Assembly (NCBI GenBank): GCA_947380905.1
Contig: CANCSS010000007.1
Location: forward strand, 1-64,000
Direction of reading: 5' to 3'
Origin: Chitinophagaceae bacterium
GTDB lineage: Bacteria; Bacteroidota; Bacteroidia; Chitinophagales; Chitinophagaceae
DNA length: 64,000 bases
Shown in pieces: positions 24,298 through 33,678 of the stretch. Position numbers and translations under genes: made by a program. The notes beneath the pieces were generated by a model. The model was not told the origin of the DNA, did not search any database, and saw nothing but the letters and a program-made list of their open reading frames with translations. How positions within the stretch are numbered: position 1 is the first letter of the stretch; each line of letters starts with the position of its first letter.

Positions 24298-27162
24298 TTA
24301 TGCACTTTGTTCTGCATAAGAAGCTACGGGCTCACAAGTGCAAATTAAATTACGATCTCCATGGGTATTGTTTACTCTTGCCACCGTTGGCCAAAATTTA
24401 TTTTGTTGCACATAATACAATGGGAAAGCAGCTTCTTGTCTAGTATAAGCATGATTCCATTCGTTGGCACAAATTACTTTCTGCGTATGAGGTGCATTTT
24501 TTAAAGGGTTGTCCAATTTATCAAGGGTACCTTTCTCAATGGCTTTGATCTCGTCATGTATCGCAATTAAGGCATCACAAAAACGATCTAATTCGGCTTT
24601 GTCTTCGCTCTCTGTTGGTTCTATCATAATGGTTCCAGCCACAGGAAAACTTACGGTAGGTGCATGAAAACCATAATCAATCAATCTTTTGGCTACGTCT
24701 TCTGCTTCAATGCCTGCACTTGCTTTAAATGGGCGTAAGTCGATGATGAATTCATGTGCACAAGTGCCATTTTTACCTGCATACAAAACCGTATAATTTT
24801 TTTCTAATCTGGCTTTCATATAATTGGCATTCAAAATAGCATAAGCTGTGGCCAATTGCAATCCAGTGGCACCAAGCATTTTTATATAAGCATAGCTAAT
24901 CAATAAAATACTTGCCGAACCAATGGGAGCAGCACTCACTGCGCCAATTTTACTTTGATCATGTACATGGCCAGGTAAGAAAGGAGCTAATTTATCATTC
25001 ACGCAAATAGGTCCCATGCCAGGTCCGCCGCCGCCGTGTGGAATGGCAAAAGTTTTATGTAAGTTCAAATGACAAACATCTGCACCAATATTTCCTGGAC
25101 TGGTTAAACCTACTTGTGCATTCATATTAGCACCGTCCATATATACCAAACCTCCAAATTCATGAATCGTCCCACAGATATCAATAATGGTTTCTTCAAA
25201 TACACCATGCGTGGATGGATAAGTAACCATTAAAGCACCTAAATTTTCTTTGTGAAGTATTGCTTTGTCTTTTAAATCTTTCATGTCAATATTTCCAGCA
25301 GCATCACAGGCCACCACTATTACTTTAAATCCAGCCATTACCGCACTTGCAGGGTTGGTTCCGTGTGCACTAATGGGAATTAAGACAATATTTCTATGGG
25401 ATTGTTGATGATGCTCATGGTAGGCGCGAATGGTTAACAAGCCTGCGTATTCACCTTGTGCACCACTATTGGGTTGTAAGCTACAAGCGGTAAATCCAGT
25501 AGTTTGACATAAGTACGCGCTTAACTCTTTGGCCATTTCTTGATAGCCCTTTGTTTGGCTACTTGGTGCAAATGGGTGCATCGAACTAAATGCAGGCCAA
25601 CTTACTGGAATCATTTCAGTGGCAGCATTTAATTTCATGGTGCAACTTCCTAAACTAATCATGCTGGTATTTAAAGACAAATCTTTATTCTCTAATTGCT
25701 TGATGTAACGCATCATTTGTGTTTCACTATGATGCAAGTTAAATACGGGATGTTGCAAATAAGTTGAAGTTCTTGTGAGCGTATTGGGGATGGCGAAACT
25801 GTTGCTTGCTTTTCCGCTCGCTTTTTCCCCTGTTATTTTTTCAAAAAGATTTACTACTGCAGCAATTTCTTTTTCAGTAATGGTTTCATCAATGGTAATA
25901 CTTATACTTCCATCTTTGTGGTATCTAAAATTTAAGTCTTCAGCCAATGCCATTTTGCTCACTTCGGCGGCATCTACTCCTGTAAGATGAAGGGTATCAA
26001 AATAATGTTTATTTACTTGAGCAATTCCAAGGCTTTGTATTTGCGCGTCCAATAACTGTGCTAAACCATGAATGTTGCTTGCAATTTTTTTAATACCAGC
26101 TGGGCCATGATATACTGCATACATCACCGCCATATTGGCCAGCAGTGCTTGGGCGGTACAAATATTTGAAGTTGCTTTTTCTCTTTTAATGTGTTGCTCT
26201 CTGGTTTGTAAAGCCATTCTCAAAGCTCTATTGCCTTGTGCATCTACACTTACGCCAATCAATCTTCCGGGCATGCCTCTTTTGAATTCATCCTTGGTAG
26301 CAAAATAGGCAGCATGTGGTCCACCAAATCCCATGGGAACACCAAAGCGTTGTGTATTTCCTACTGCTACATCTGCGTTTAATTCGCCCGGGCTTTTTAA
26401 TAAACTTAGGGCTAAAATATCTGCTACTAAAATTACCAAGCCACCCGCTGCATGCACTTGATCAATAAATTTGGTATAATCTTCAATGCTGCCTGAATTG
26501 TTGGGGTATTGTAAAATGGCGCCAAAAAAATGGTTGTCTATGGTAGTCTTTTTATAATCGGCTTCTACAATTTCAATATTAATAGGTTTGGCACGGGTTA
26601 CTAAAACGTCTTTGGTTTGTGGAAATATCGCGCTATCCACAAAGAATTTTGGTTGCGTAACAATATCGCTTTTATTGACATGATTAAAAATCATGGCCAT
26701 GGCTTCGGCTGCTGCAGTGGCTTCGTCTAACAAAGAAGCATTGGCAATAGGCAATCCTGTTAAATCGCAAACCATGGTTTGAAAATTTAATAAACTTTCT
26801 AAACGTCCTTGCGCAATTTCTGCTTGATAGGGCGTGTACTGCGTATACCAACCTGGATTTTCAAAAATATTTCTTAGAATCACGCTTGGCGTAATGGTTC
26901 CATAATAACCTTGGCCAATAAAATTGGTAGCCACTGTATTTTTTTCGGCAATGGTTTTTAAAGATTGCAACATTTCAAATTCAGAAAGGCCTTCTGGAAT
27001 TTGCATTGCTTTTTTCGAACGAATATTATTTGGGACTGTTTTTTCAATCAATTCATCGATCGATTTAACACCAATGGTGTCCAACATTTTTTGGGTGTCT
27101 TGGGCATTGGGGCCGATATGTCTTTTGATAAATTCTGCTCCGTTCGGGTTCAATTGCAACAT
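24298..27162 (-). CDS. gcvP: Glycine dehydrogenase (decarboxylating), P-protein
   Basis: The P-protein of the glycine cleavage system decarboxylates glycine with pyridoxal phosphate and passes the aminomethyl group to the H-protein lipoyl arm. At 954 residues it is the full fused form (alpha and beta halves in one chain). The PLP lysine lies in [18 protein letters not shown] at about residue 700. The glycine-rich stretches [10 protein letters not shown] and [14 protein letters not shown] are conserved. gcvT and gcvH are not adjacent. A TATCTTTG box is 25 nt upstream; I saw no glycine-riboswitch-like structure in the short leader. Confidence 0.97.
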   Translation of the reverse strand: MLQLNPNGAEFIKRHIGPNAQDTQKMLDTIGVKSIDELIEKTVPNNIRSKKAMQIPEGLSEFEMLQSLKTIAEKNTVATNFIGQGYYGTITPSVILRNIFENPGWYTQYTPYQAEIAQGRLESLLNFQTMVCDLTGLPIANASLLDEATAAAEAMAMIFNHVNKSDIVTQPKFFVDSAIFPQTKDVLVTRAKPINIEIVEADYKKTTIDNHFFGAILQYPNNSGSIEDYTKFIDQVHAAGGLVILVADILALSLLKSPGELNADVAVGNTQRFGVPMGFGGPHAAYFATKDEFKRGMPGRLIGVSVDAQGNRALRMALQTREQHIKREKATSNICTAQALLANMAVMYAVYHGPAGIKKIASNIHGLAQLLDAQIQSLGIAQVNKHYFDTLHLTGVDAAEVSKMALAEDLNFRYHKDGSISITIDETITEKEIAAVVNLFEKITGEKASGKASNSFAIPNTLTRTSTYLQHPVFNLHHSETQMMRYIKQLENKDLSLNTSMISLGSCTMKLNAATEMIPVSWPAFSSMHPFAPSSQTKGYQEMAKELSAYLCQTTGFTACSLQPNSGAQGEYAGLLTIRAYHEHHQQSHRNIVLIPISAHGTNPASAVMAGFKVIVVACDAAGNIDMKDLKDKAILHKENLGALMVTYPSTHGVFEETIIDICGTIHEFGGLVYMDGANMNAQVGLTSPGNIGADVCHLNLHKTFAIPHGGGGPGMGPICVNDKLAPFLPGHVHDQSKIGAVSAAPIGSASILLISYAYIKMLGATGLQLATAYAILNANYMKARLEKNYTVLYAGKNGTCAHEFIIDLRPFKASAGIEAEDVAKRLIDYGFHAPTVSFPVAGTIMIEPTESEDKAELDRFCDALIAIHDEIKAIEKGTLDKLDNPLKNAPHTQKVICANEWNHAYTRQEAAFPLYYVQQNKFWPTVARVNNTHGDRNLICTCEPVASYAEQSA

Positions 27163-27187
27163 AATAGGGTGGTTTAAAAAATGGATT

Positions 27188-27195
27188 CAAAGATA
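27188..27195 (-). promoter_or_regulatory. -7 promoter box TATCTTTG for gcvP
   Basis: An exact TAnnTTTG match on the reverse strand, 25 nt before the gcvP ATG. Confidence 0.5.
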
Positions 27196-27265
27196 CAAAA
27201 AACTAACCCTTATTTGCTCACTACTTACTAGGTGGGGAAAGCTTGTGGATGAGTAGTAAATAGTT

Positions 27266-27273
27266 TATCTTTG
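27266..27273 (+). promoter_or_regulatory. -7 promoter box TATCTTTG for YkgJ-like gene
   Basis: An exact TAnnTTTG match ending 10 nt before the ATG at 27284. Confidence 0.5.
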
Positions 27274-27283
27274 ACTTACTATT

Positions 27284-27760
27284 ATGGCTTTATCTATTGA
27301 ACAATTATATGAATTACCAGCTCCGGAGACGCTTAAAAAGTTTCAAAATTTTTTAAAAAGGGTAGACAAGCGTAAAATATTAAAGCAATTGCCAGATTTG
27401 CACGAAGCTGCTTTTGAGAAAATCAATTGTTTGGATTGCGCGAGATGTTGCAAAAACTATTCTCCCCGATTTAAGATGCCCGATATTAAAAGAATAAGCA
27501 AGTTTTTGAGCATGAAAGAAACTGCTTTTATGGATACTTATTTATCGATGGATCAGGAGGGGGATTATGTTGCCAATACCAAACCCTGTCCTTTTTTAGG
27601 CGCCGACAATGCATGTAGTATTTATGAACATCGGCCTACCGATTGTCAAAGATTTCCCTATACCGATGAAGATGTTTTTTTTAAACGCATTCCCATTACC
27701 ATGAAAAATGCAGAATTCTGTCCTATTGTGCATGATGTAATGAATGGCTTACTGGCCTAA
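27284..27760 (+). CDS. YkgJ-family cysteine cluster protein
   Basis: A 158-residue protein of the YkgJ/CxxCxxCC family, thought to bind zinc or an iron-sulfur cluster. Cysteines are arranged as LDCARCCKNY in the centre, then KPCPFLG, ACSIYEHRPTDCQRFPY, and a last one in EFCPIV, matching the eight-Cys pattern of the family. It has no signal peptide. The biochemical role is unknown. Its stop TAA interlocks with the stop TAG of the convergent MFS gene (27757-27760). Confidence 0.85.
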   Translation: MALSIEQLYELPAPETLKKFQNFLKRVDKRKILKQLPDLHEAAFEKINCLDCARCCKNYSPRFKMPDIKRISKFLSMKETAFMDTYLSMDQEGDYVANTKPCPFLGADNACSIYEHRPTDCQRFPYTDEDVFFKRIPITMKNAEFCPIVHDVMNGLLA

Positions 27761-29034
27761 TATTCCATTTTTCTTAAGGAAGGTGCTTTGAGCCAAGTAG
27801 TGCAAACTACAATTAAAGTCATAACGCCTCCAAAAACTACCGAAGGGATGACGCCTAATAATTTGGCAGCAACACCGCTTTCAAATTGGCCAAACTCATT
27901 GCTGCTATTGATAAACATGGAATTGACACTCATCACCCTGCCACGCATGTGATCGGGGGTTTTTAGTTGAACAATGGTGCCTCTTACAATCATGCTAAAT
28001 CCATCTAGGATGCCACTTAATAATAAAGCAACAAAAGACAACCAAAATAATTTTGATAAAGCAAATACAATAATACACAAACCAAATCCGCCCACGGTAA
28101 TCAAAAGTTTTTTTCCTTGTGCTTTATTTACTGGGAATAAGGTGATCATAAAAATAATGATAATAGCGCCAATGTCTGAAGCTGCATTCAGCCAACCAAA
28201 TCCTATGGGACCTACTTTTAATATATCAACAGCGTACACTGGTATCATGGCGACTGCGCCTCCAAACAGTACAGCAAATAAATCTAATGAAAGCGCCCCT
28301 AATACTTCTTTGGTTGTAAATACAAAACGTAAGCCTTCTTTCACGCTCTCCAATGTTTTTTGGTTCACCACCAAATCTACATGAGGTGGTTTGGGTTTTA
28401 TTTTAGCAATAAAAATATAGCCTACCGAAACAAGTGCCACCACGCCAATCAAAGCGCCCGTGTGTCCAAATCCTGCAATGATAAACCCCACGATGGAATG
28501 ACCAAGTATGGAAGCGGTTAACCAAATGCCCTGGCTCCAGGTAGTGGCATTTTGTAATAATTCTTTTGGCATGATATTGCCCACAATGGTCCCAAAACTA
28601 GGGCCAGTAAAGGATCTAATGATGCCGGTGCAAAAAACAAGGAAGTAAATGCAAATAGCTATTAGGATTGGACGGTTGGTAGCAATATTTTGAGCTACAT
28701 CCATTTTATCATTGTACATAGACAAGCCTAATAATGCAATGGCACAAATCCAATACAAGCTTACTCCTCTAAGTATTAATTTTCTTTTTTCACTGATATC
28801 AATTACATGTCCTGCATATAAAGCCAAAGAAACTGCGGGAATTACTTCGGCTAGCCCAATTAATCCAATGGCAAAGGGGGCATTGGTGAGTTCGTAAATC
28901 CACCAACCTACTAAAGTACCCATCATTCTAAGGCCCATGATAAAAAGAAATCGGCCCAACATCAAGTGGCTAAATTCTTTAATTTTTAACGCGGCAAAGG
29001 GGTCTTGTTTATGGGGAGCGGCAGTACTTTCCAT
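27757..29034 (-). CDS. MFS transporter (EntS/MFS_3-like)
   Basis: A 425-residue inner-membrane protein with about 12 hydrophobic helices, starting with a soluble N-terminal segment (1-20). The first helix region LGRFLFIMGLRMMGTLVGWWIYELTNAPFAIGLIGLAEVIPAVSLALYAGHVID is characteristic of the MFS_3 branch, including the GHVID motif-A variant. Substrate is unknown; relatives export siderophores, drugs or metabolites. It lies 9 nt after the deoxynucleoside kinase gene, and a TAACTTTA box overlaps that gene's stop and ends 4 nt before this ATG, so it may have its own promoter. Confidence 0.82.
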   Translation of the reverse strand: MESTAAPHKQDPFAALKIKEFSHLMLGRFLFIMGLRMMGTLVGWWIYELTNAPFAIGLIGLAEVIPAVSLALYAGHVIDISEKRKLILRGVSLYWICAIALLGLSMYNDKMDVAQNIATNRPILIAICIYFLVFCTGIIRSFTGPSFGTIVGNIMPKELLQNATTWSQGIWLTASILGHSIVGFIIAGFGHTGALIGVVALVSVGYIFIAKIKPKPPHVDLVVNQKTLESVKEGLRFVFTTKEVLGALSLDLFAVLFGGAVAMIPVYAVDILKVGPIGFGWLNAASDIGAIIIIFMITLFPVNKAQGKKLLITVGGFGLCIIVFALSKLFWLSFVALLLSGILDGFSMIVRGTIVQLKTPDHMRGRVMSVNSMFINSSNEFGQFESGVAAKLLGVIPSVVFGGVMTLIVVCTTWLKAPSLRKMEY

Positions 29035-29038
29035 GGAT

Positions 29039-29046
29039 TAAAGTTA
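29039..29046 (-). promoter_or_regulatory. -7 promoter box TAACTTTA, 4 nt before MFS gene
   Basis: On the reverse strand TAACTTTA overlaps the stop of the deoxynucleoside kinase gene and ends 4 nt before the MFS ATG. The spacing equals that of the other leaderless candidates. Confidence 0.35.
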
Positions 29047-29676
29047 AGGCAAACTATAATAATGTTGCCCTTCTTCTATTTCTTTTTCTAATGCGTCTGT
29101 AATCACGCTAAAATGAGCCTCGTTGTATAAGAAATCCGCATTGCTTGCATCTATAAAAATAGTCTTTATTTGATGCTGCTTAATATAACTGGTATAGGTT
29201 TCTTGTATTTTAAATAGGTATTCGTCGGGAATGGCTTGTTCGAATTTTCTATTTCTTTTTTTGATGTTGGACTGTAATTTATTCACAGGTGCATGCAAAT
29301 AAATTAAGACATCGGGTGGGGTGAGTTGTTGATGAAATACATCAAACATTTTTTGGTACAATCTAAATTCTTCTTCTGGTAAATTCACTTTTGCAAACAA
29401 CAAACACTTGGTAAATAAATAATCAGAAATGGTGACTTCTTGAAACAGGTCATTGTTTTTTATTAATTCTTGCTGTTGTTTAAAACGCTCTGCTAAAAAA
29501 AAGAGTTCTAATGGGAAAGCATATTGTTTAGGATTTTCATAAAACTTTGTCAAAAAAGGGTTCTCTGCAAATTCTTCCAAAACCAATTTTGCATTGTAAT
29601 GTTTGGATAAAAGCTGTGACAAAGTGGTTTTTCCTGCGCCAATATTTCCTTCAATAGCGATGTAATGATGCTTCAT
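29044..29676 (-). CDS. Deoxynucleoside kinase
   Basis: Phosphorylates deoxynucleosides in salvage. The 210-residue protein belongs to the dNK/dGK-dAK family: P-loop EGNIGAGKTT near the N-terminus, VLEEFAENPFL (substrate carboxylate), FFLAERFKQQQEL, SDYLFTKCLLFA and the arginine lid KKRNRKFEQAIPDEYL. The frame opens at a TTG at 29700, but ATG at 29676 gives the canonical start and has a promoter box 21 nt upstream. Base preference cannot be told. It lies between folK and the MFS gene on the same strand. Confidence 0.88.
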   Translation of the reverse strand: MKHHYIAIEGNIGAGKTTLSQLLSKHYNAKLVLEEFAENPFLTKFYENPKQYAFPLELFFLAERFKQQQELIKNNDLFQEVTISDYLFTKCLLFAKVNLPEEEFRLYQKMFDVFHQQLTPPDVLIYLHAPVNKLQSNIKKRNRKFEQAIPDEYLFKIQETYTSYIKQHQIKTIFIDASNADFLYNEAHFSVITDALEKEIEEGQHYYSLP

Positions 29677-29697
29677 ATGCTGATTCGTACTTCGTTT

Positions 29698-29705
29698 CAA
29701 AGATA
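29698..29705 (-). promoter_or_regulatory. -7 promoter box TATCTTTG for deoxynucleoside kinase
   Basis: An exact match on the reverse strand between the folK stop and the kinase ATG; it supports the start at 29676. Confidence 0.45.
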
Positions 29706-29718
29706 GGCAGGAGCTTGC

Positions 29719-30207
29719 TTAAATGTCATTTTTTTTATGCACAAGGCATTCGTCATTGCATTCTGACAGTAAAATAGAATTGCTTTTATTTAAAACTGGG
29801 TGGATGAAGTCGGGGGCGATTTCGACCAGCGGTACCAAGACGAAATTTCTTTTAAACATACTTGGATGTGGGATGTCGAGTTCGCTGGTTTGCACAATAT
29901 CCTTATTAAAATAAATAATATCTATATCAATGGTTCTGGGTCCCAAAGGAAGGGTCCTTTTTCTACCCAATTTATTTTCTATCTCTAATAATAGATACAT
30001 TAATTGACTTGCCGAATGGATCGTATCAATGAGCAAAGCTTGATTTAAAAAAGACGCTTGGTTGGTTTGGCCCCAAGGGGCTGTTTCGTAGACAGAAGAT
30101 ATTTTTTCAATAGTTCCAGCATCAGTACTAATGTGATTTATGGCTTCTTTTAAATTTGCCAATCGGTCGCCCATATTACCGCCTATCAATAGGTATGCTT
30201 TGTTCAT
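29719..30207 (-). CDS. folK: 2-amino-4-hydroxy-6-hydroxymethyldihydropteridine diphosphokinase
   Basis: Pyrophosphorylates the pterin precursor in folate synthesis. The 162-residue protein shows AYLLIGGNMGDRLANL at the start, SSVYETAPWG, FLNQALLIDT, ENKLGRKR (lid arginines) and the PLGPRTIDIDIIYF signature with the Mg-binding aspartates, then DIPHPSMFKRNFVLVPL. ATG 30207 is preferred over TTG 30231 because the family begins with (M)xxAYLxIGGN. It connects functionally to thyA-folA elsewhere in the window. It is divergent from sppA. Confidence 0.95.
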   Translation of the reverse strand: MNKAYLLIGGNMGDRLANLKEAINHISTDAGTIEKISSVYETAPWGQTNQASFLNQALLIDTIHSASQLMYLLLEIENKLGRKRTLPLGPRTIDIDIIYFNKDIVQTSELDIPHPSMFKRNFVLVPLVEIAPDFIHPVLNKSNSILLSECNDECLVHKKNDI

Positions 30208-30309
30208 AGAAGGATGCTGAAAGTAGCTCAAATATCCATAATTTTACAGCGTTACCCTATTTTAGAAGCGTCTATTTTGGGAAAGTGAACAAATCAATTA
30301 TACTCTTAC

Positions 30310-32067
30310 ATGAAAATTTTTTTCAAATCCTTTTTTGCCGCATTACTGGCCTTATTTATTTTTAGCTTATTAGGTATTTTAATTCTTTTAGGCATTGCTG
30401 GCAGTTTTTCTAAAGAAGAACAAAAAACGATAGATCTTAATTCGGTTTTAGTGCTAGATGTCTCTGAAAACTTTTTAGAACAAACCAAGTCAGATCCATT
30501 TTCCGAATTGGTGAATAAAAAGAAAGGGAAAGTGCCCAGTTTGTCTGAATTGATTGGACTTGTTAAGAATGCAAAAAAAGATTCCACCATTAAGGGGATT
30601 TATATCAAATGTCAACAAAATCCAAATGGGTATGCTAGTACGGAAGAAATTAGAAAGGCACTGATTGATTTTAAAACCTCCAATAAATTCATTATTGCAT
30701 TTGGAGAAACCATTACTCAGAAAGGCTATTGGATTGGGAATGTGGCAGATGAAATTTATACGCATCCGCAGGGTGGGTTAGAGTTTAACGGGTTCTCTTA
30801 TGAAACTTTATTTTTAAAAGGCTTGTTGGATAAATTAGAAGTAAAGCCAGTAGTATTTTATGCTGGAAAATTCAAAAGTGCTACGGAGCCTTTTAGGTAT
30901 GCCCAAATGTCTGAAGCCAATAAATTGCAAACCGGGGTTTGGCTAAATGCTTTATACAATAATTTTTTAGAAGGCACTGCTGAAAAAAGAAAAGTAGACT
31001 TGATTACTTTAAAAGCCATTGCCAATGAAGGGAAAATTCAAAATGCAAATGACGCTTTAAAATATCATTTAGTAGATGGCTTACTGTATGACGATCAAGT
31101 TAAAAAAGTCATTGCAAAAAAAGTACATATTCAAAAAGAGCAATCCATTTCATTTGTAAGTATCAATGATTATGCTGCATCTGTTGCCATAAGAGGCACC
31201 GGTGGTGGAAAGATTGCAGTAGTTTTTGCAGATGGTGATATCGAAATGGGCAAAGATCAAAAAGGATCCATTGCAAGTGATGATTATCGCGTGCTGTTGC
31301 AAAAATTAAGAAATGATGCTTCTATTAGTGCAGTGGTATTAAGAGTAAACTCCCCCGGTGGAAGTTCTTTGGCCAGTGATATTATTTGGAGAGAAATAGA
31401 TTTATTAAAAAAAGAAAAACCAGTCATAGTGAGCATGGGTAATTATGCTGCTTCTGGTGGTTATTATATTTCCTGCGGTGCAGATTCTATTTTTGCGGAT
31501 GCCAATACCATTACTGGGTCTATTGGTGTATTTTCCGTGATCCCGAATGTGGAGTTGTTTATGAAAAATAAATTAGGGATTACTTTTGATCGGGTAAAAA
31601 CAGGACAATATGCCGATATGCCATCTGCAACAAGAACTTTAAACCCTATCGAACAAAGATTTATGCAAGCAAGTGTAGACAGTGTATATGCTTCTTTTAA
31701 ATCAAGAGTGGCGATAGGCCGTAAAAAGAATGTGAATTATATTGATTCCATTGCGCAAGGTCGTGTATGGATAGGCGCAGATGCCATTAAAGTTGGTTTG
31801 GTTGATAAAATAGGAACCTTGAATGATGCGATTGTATCGGCTTCTAAAATGGCACATCTAAAAGGGTATAGCATTAAGTCTTATCCAGAAAATAAATCAT
31901 TTATAGAAGAATTGATTGGTGGTTATGAGAGTAGTGTAAAAACAAAAGCCATTAAAGAAGAAATTGGTTTGGCTCAATGGCAAGTCTTACAACAAGTAAA
32001 AGGGATCCAACAAATGATGGGTCAACCTCAAGCTCGATTGCCTATCTTTGTAGTGAATCATCCTTAA
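30310..32067 (+). CDS. sppA: Signal peptide peptidase SppA, 67K type
   Basis: A membrane-anchored serine protease that degrades cleaved signal peptides. The 585-residue double-domain form has an N-terminal helix (about 6-30). The catalytic lysine is in YAGKFKSATEPFR in the first half (about residue 187), and the nucleophile serine in GNYAASGGYYISCGAD in the second (about 383), the Lys/Ser dyad of the long E. coli type. The TGSIGVFSVIPN block is conserved. An ABC permease gene begins 5 nt after its stop. Confidence 0.93.
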   Translation: MKIFFKSFFAALLALFIFSLLGILILLGIAGSFSKEEQKTIDLNSVLVLDVSENFLEQTKSDPFSELVNKKKGKVPSLSELIGLVKNAKKDSTIKGIYIKCQQNPNGYASTEEIRKALIDFKTSNKFIIAFGETITQKGYWIGNVADEIYTHPQGGLEFNGFSYETLFLKGLLDKLEVKPVVFYAGKFKSATEPFRYAQMSEANKLQTGVWLNALYNNFLEGTAEKRKVDLITLKAIANEGKIQNANDALKYHLVDGLLYDDQVKKVIAKKVHIQKEQSISFVSINDYAASVAIRGTGGGKIAVVFADGDIEMGKDQKGSIASDDYRVLLQKLRNDASISAVVLRVNSPGGSSLASDIIWREIDLLKKEKPVIVSMGNYAASGGYYISCGADSIFADANTITGSIGVFSVIPNVELFMKNKLGITFDRVKTGQYADMPSATRTLNPIEQRFMQASVDSVYASFKSRVAIGRKKNVNYIDSIAQGRVWIGADAIKVGLVDKIGTLNDAIVSASKMAHLKGYSIKSYPENKSFIEELIGGYESSVKTKAIKEEIGLAQWQVLQQVKGIQQMMGQPQARLPIFVVNHP

Positions 32068-32072
32068 TATTT

Positions 32073-33176
32073 ATGCGTCCATATAGCCAAATTACCGCCC
32101 TATTGGCCATTACTAAAGCCAGCCTTAGGTCTATCTTTAGAAGTCCTTCTGCGGTCGTTTTTAGTTTTGTTTTTCCATTAATTTTTATCTTGGTATTTGG
32201 TTTTTTAAGTAGTGGAAGCAATATCAATGTGAATGTGGTCATGGACAAGCGCTCTGACACTACCAATTCCCTTTATGCGACTATTAAAAATATTCCAGGT
32301 TTAAATTTTGTGCAAGGGGATGCCGATAAAATTAAAAGTGAATTGGCTAAAGGGCGCATCACCACCATGCTTTCCATTCAAAAATCTACCAGCGCCACTA
32401 CCCCCTATATTATTAATTTAACCAGTTCAGAAGCGGCCAACCCGCAGAACATACAATTGGTAAAATCTATTTTGAATTCGGTGATAGGGAAAATAAATCA
32501 AACCGCATTTCCCAATACCCCTACCATCGCAGTAGTGAACAATACAGTTCAACAAGTGCCTGGACGCATTTATCGCACCATTGATTTTATTTTACCAGGT
32601 CAAATGGGCTTTTCATTGTTAAGTGCTGGTGTATTTGGAGTCGCTTTTTTATTCTTTAATTTAAGACAACAATTGGTTTTAAAAAGATTTTATGCAACAC
32701 CCATTAGGCGTTTGTATATTATATTAGGCGAGGCATTAAGTAGAGTATTGTTTCAATTAATCACTGCCGTGGTTATTATTGGTATTGGGCATTTTGCATT
32801 TAAGTTTACGTTGGTGCATGGCTGGGTTACATTTATTAGCATTATGGTTTTAAGTTTTATTTCATTAATATTATTTATGGGTTTTGGCTTTATAGTAAGT
32901 GGGGTAGCTAAAAATGAAAGTAGCATTCCTCCATTGGCAAATATTATTACACTTCCTCAATTTTTATTGGCTGGTACGTTTTTTTCTATTGATAACTTTC
33001 CTACTTGGATGCAGCCTTTTTGTAGAATTTTGCCCTTGACTCATTTTAACAATGCCATGCGCAATATTTCATTTGAAGGAACAGGCTTGTTGGCATCTTG
33101 GCCAGACATTTCTATTTTATTGATTTGGATTGTAGTAGTGTATGCGGTTGCGTTCAAAATTTTTAAATGGGAATAA
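32073..33176 (+). CDS. ABC-2 type transporter permease without a nearby ATPase
   Basis: A 367-residue membrane protein with an N-terminal helix (about 25-45), a roughly 150-residue periplasmic domain, and five more helices in the C-terminal half (IDFILPGQMGFSLLSAGVFGVAF onward). This is the ABC2_membrane_3/DrrB-type topology. The frame runs back into sppA, but ATG at 32073, 5 nt after the sppA stop, gives the right N-terminus. No ATP-binding subunit gene is next to it, which is unusual; the partner must be encoded elsewhere. Its stop overlaps the next start (TAATG). Confidence 0.82.
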   Translation: MRPYSQITALLAITKASLRSIFRSPSAVVFSFVFPLIFILVFGFLSSGSNINVNVVMDKRSDTTNSLYATIKNIPGLNFVQGDADKIKSELAKGRITTMLSIQKSTSATTPYIINLTSSEAANPQNIQLVKSILNSVIGKINQTAFPNTPTIAVVNNTVQQVPGRIYRTIDFILPGQMGFSLLSAGVFGVAFLFFNLRQQLVLKRFYATPIRRLYIILGEALSRVLFQLITAVVIIGIGHFAFKFTLVHGWVTFISIMVLSFISLILFMGFGFIVSGVAKNESSIPPLANIITLPQFLLAGTFFSIDNFPTWMQPFCRILPLTHFNNAMRNISFEGTGLLASWPDISILLIWIVVVYAVAFKIFKWE

Positions 33177-33670
33177 TGAGATTTATTAAATTGATTTTTA
33201 TTAGTGTATTTATTTTGAGTTTGCTGGTAACAGGCATCTCTCTTTTATTTCCATCTACCGTTATTGCATCGAGAGCGATTGAAGTTAATACGAGGCCTGA
33301 AAAAATCGCTTATTTTGTTTCGGACTTACATCATTGGAACGAATGGATGAGTGATTGGAAGGAAAACAAAGTTCGAATGGAAAACAATACCGCTTTTATT
33401 GGAACACAGACCGTGCAGTATTTAAGCCAAACAGACCATAGCGTTAGTTATCAATGGGTAGCCACTGGCCAAAGACCTTATTTGGTTCAATTTGAATGGA
33501 CGCTATTGAAAGACAGTGCTTATGTTGTTCATTGGTCTTTTGAACAAAAAGTAAAATGGTATCCTTGGGAAAAATTTCAAACTTTATTAAATGATAAAGT
33601 ATTGGGTGCTAAAATGGAATTGGAGCTGCAAAACTTACAAATCGCCATCAATAACAAGTCATTGCCTTAA
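33176..33670 (+). CDS. Membrane-anchored SRPBCC (START-like) family protein
   Basis: A 164-residue protein with an N-terminal signal-anchor helix (about 2-22), then a START-like fold: strand ASRAIEVNTRPEKIAYFVSDLHHWNEWMSDWKE (the polyketide-cyclase/SRPBCC opening with the W-x-x-W motif), beta strands through the middle, and a C-terminal helix KFQTLLNDKVLGAKMELELQNLQ. Such domains hold hydrophobic ligands. The ATG at 33176 shares bases with the permease stop; an in-frame ATG at 33167 inside the permease is also possible. Coupling to the permease suggests it helps handle a lipophilic substrate, which is an inference. Confidence 0.72.
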   Translation: MRFIKLIFISVFILSLLVTGISLLFPSTVIASRAIEVNTRPEKIAYFVSDLHHWNEWMSDWKENKVRMENNTAFIGTQTVQYLSQTDHSVSYQWVATGQRPYLVQFEWTLLKDSAYVVHWSFEQKVKWYPWEKFQTLLNDKVLGAKMELELQNLQIAINNKSLP

Positions 33671-33678
33671 TAAATTTA

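Noticed and set aside
27163-27283. Glycine riboswitch before gcvP
   Set aside because: The leader is too short and no glycine-aptamer-like structure is visible.
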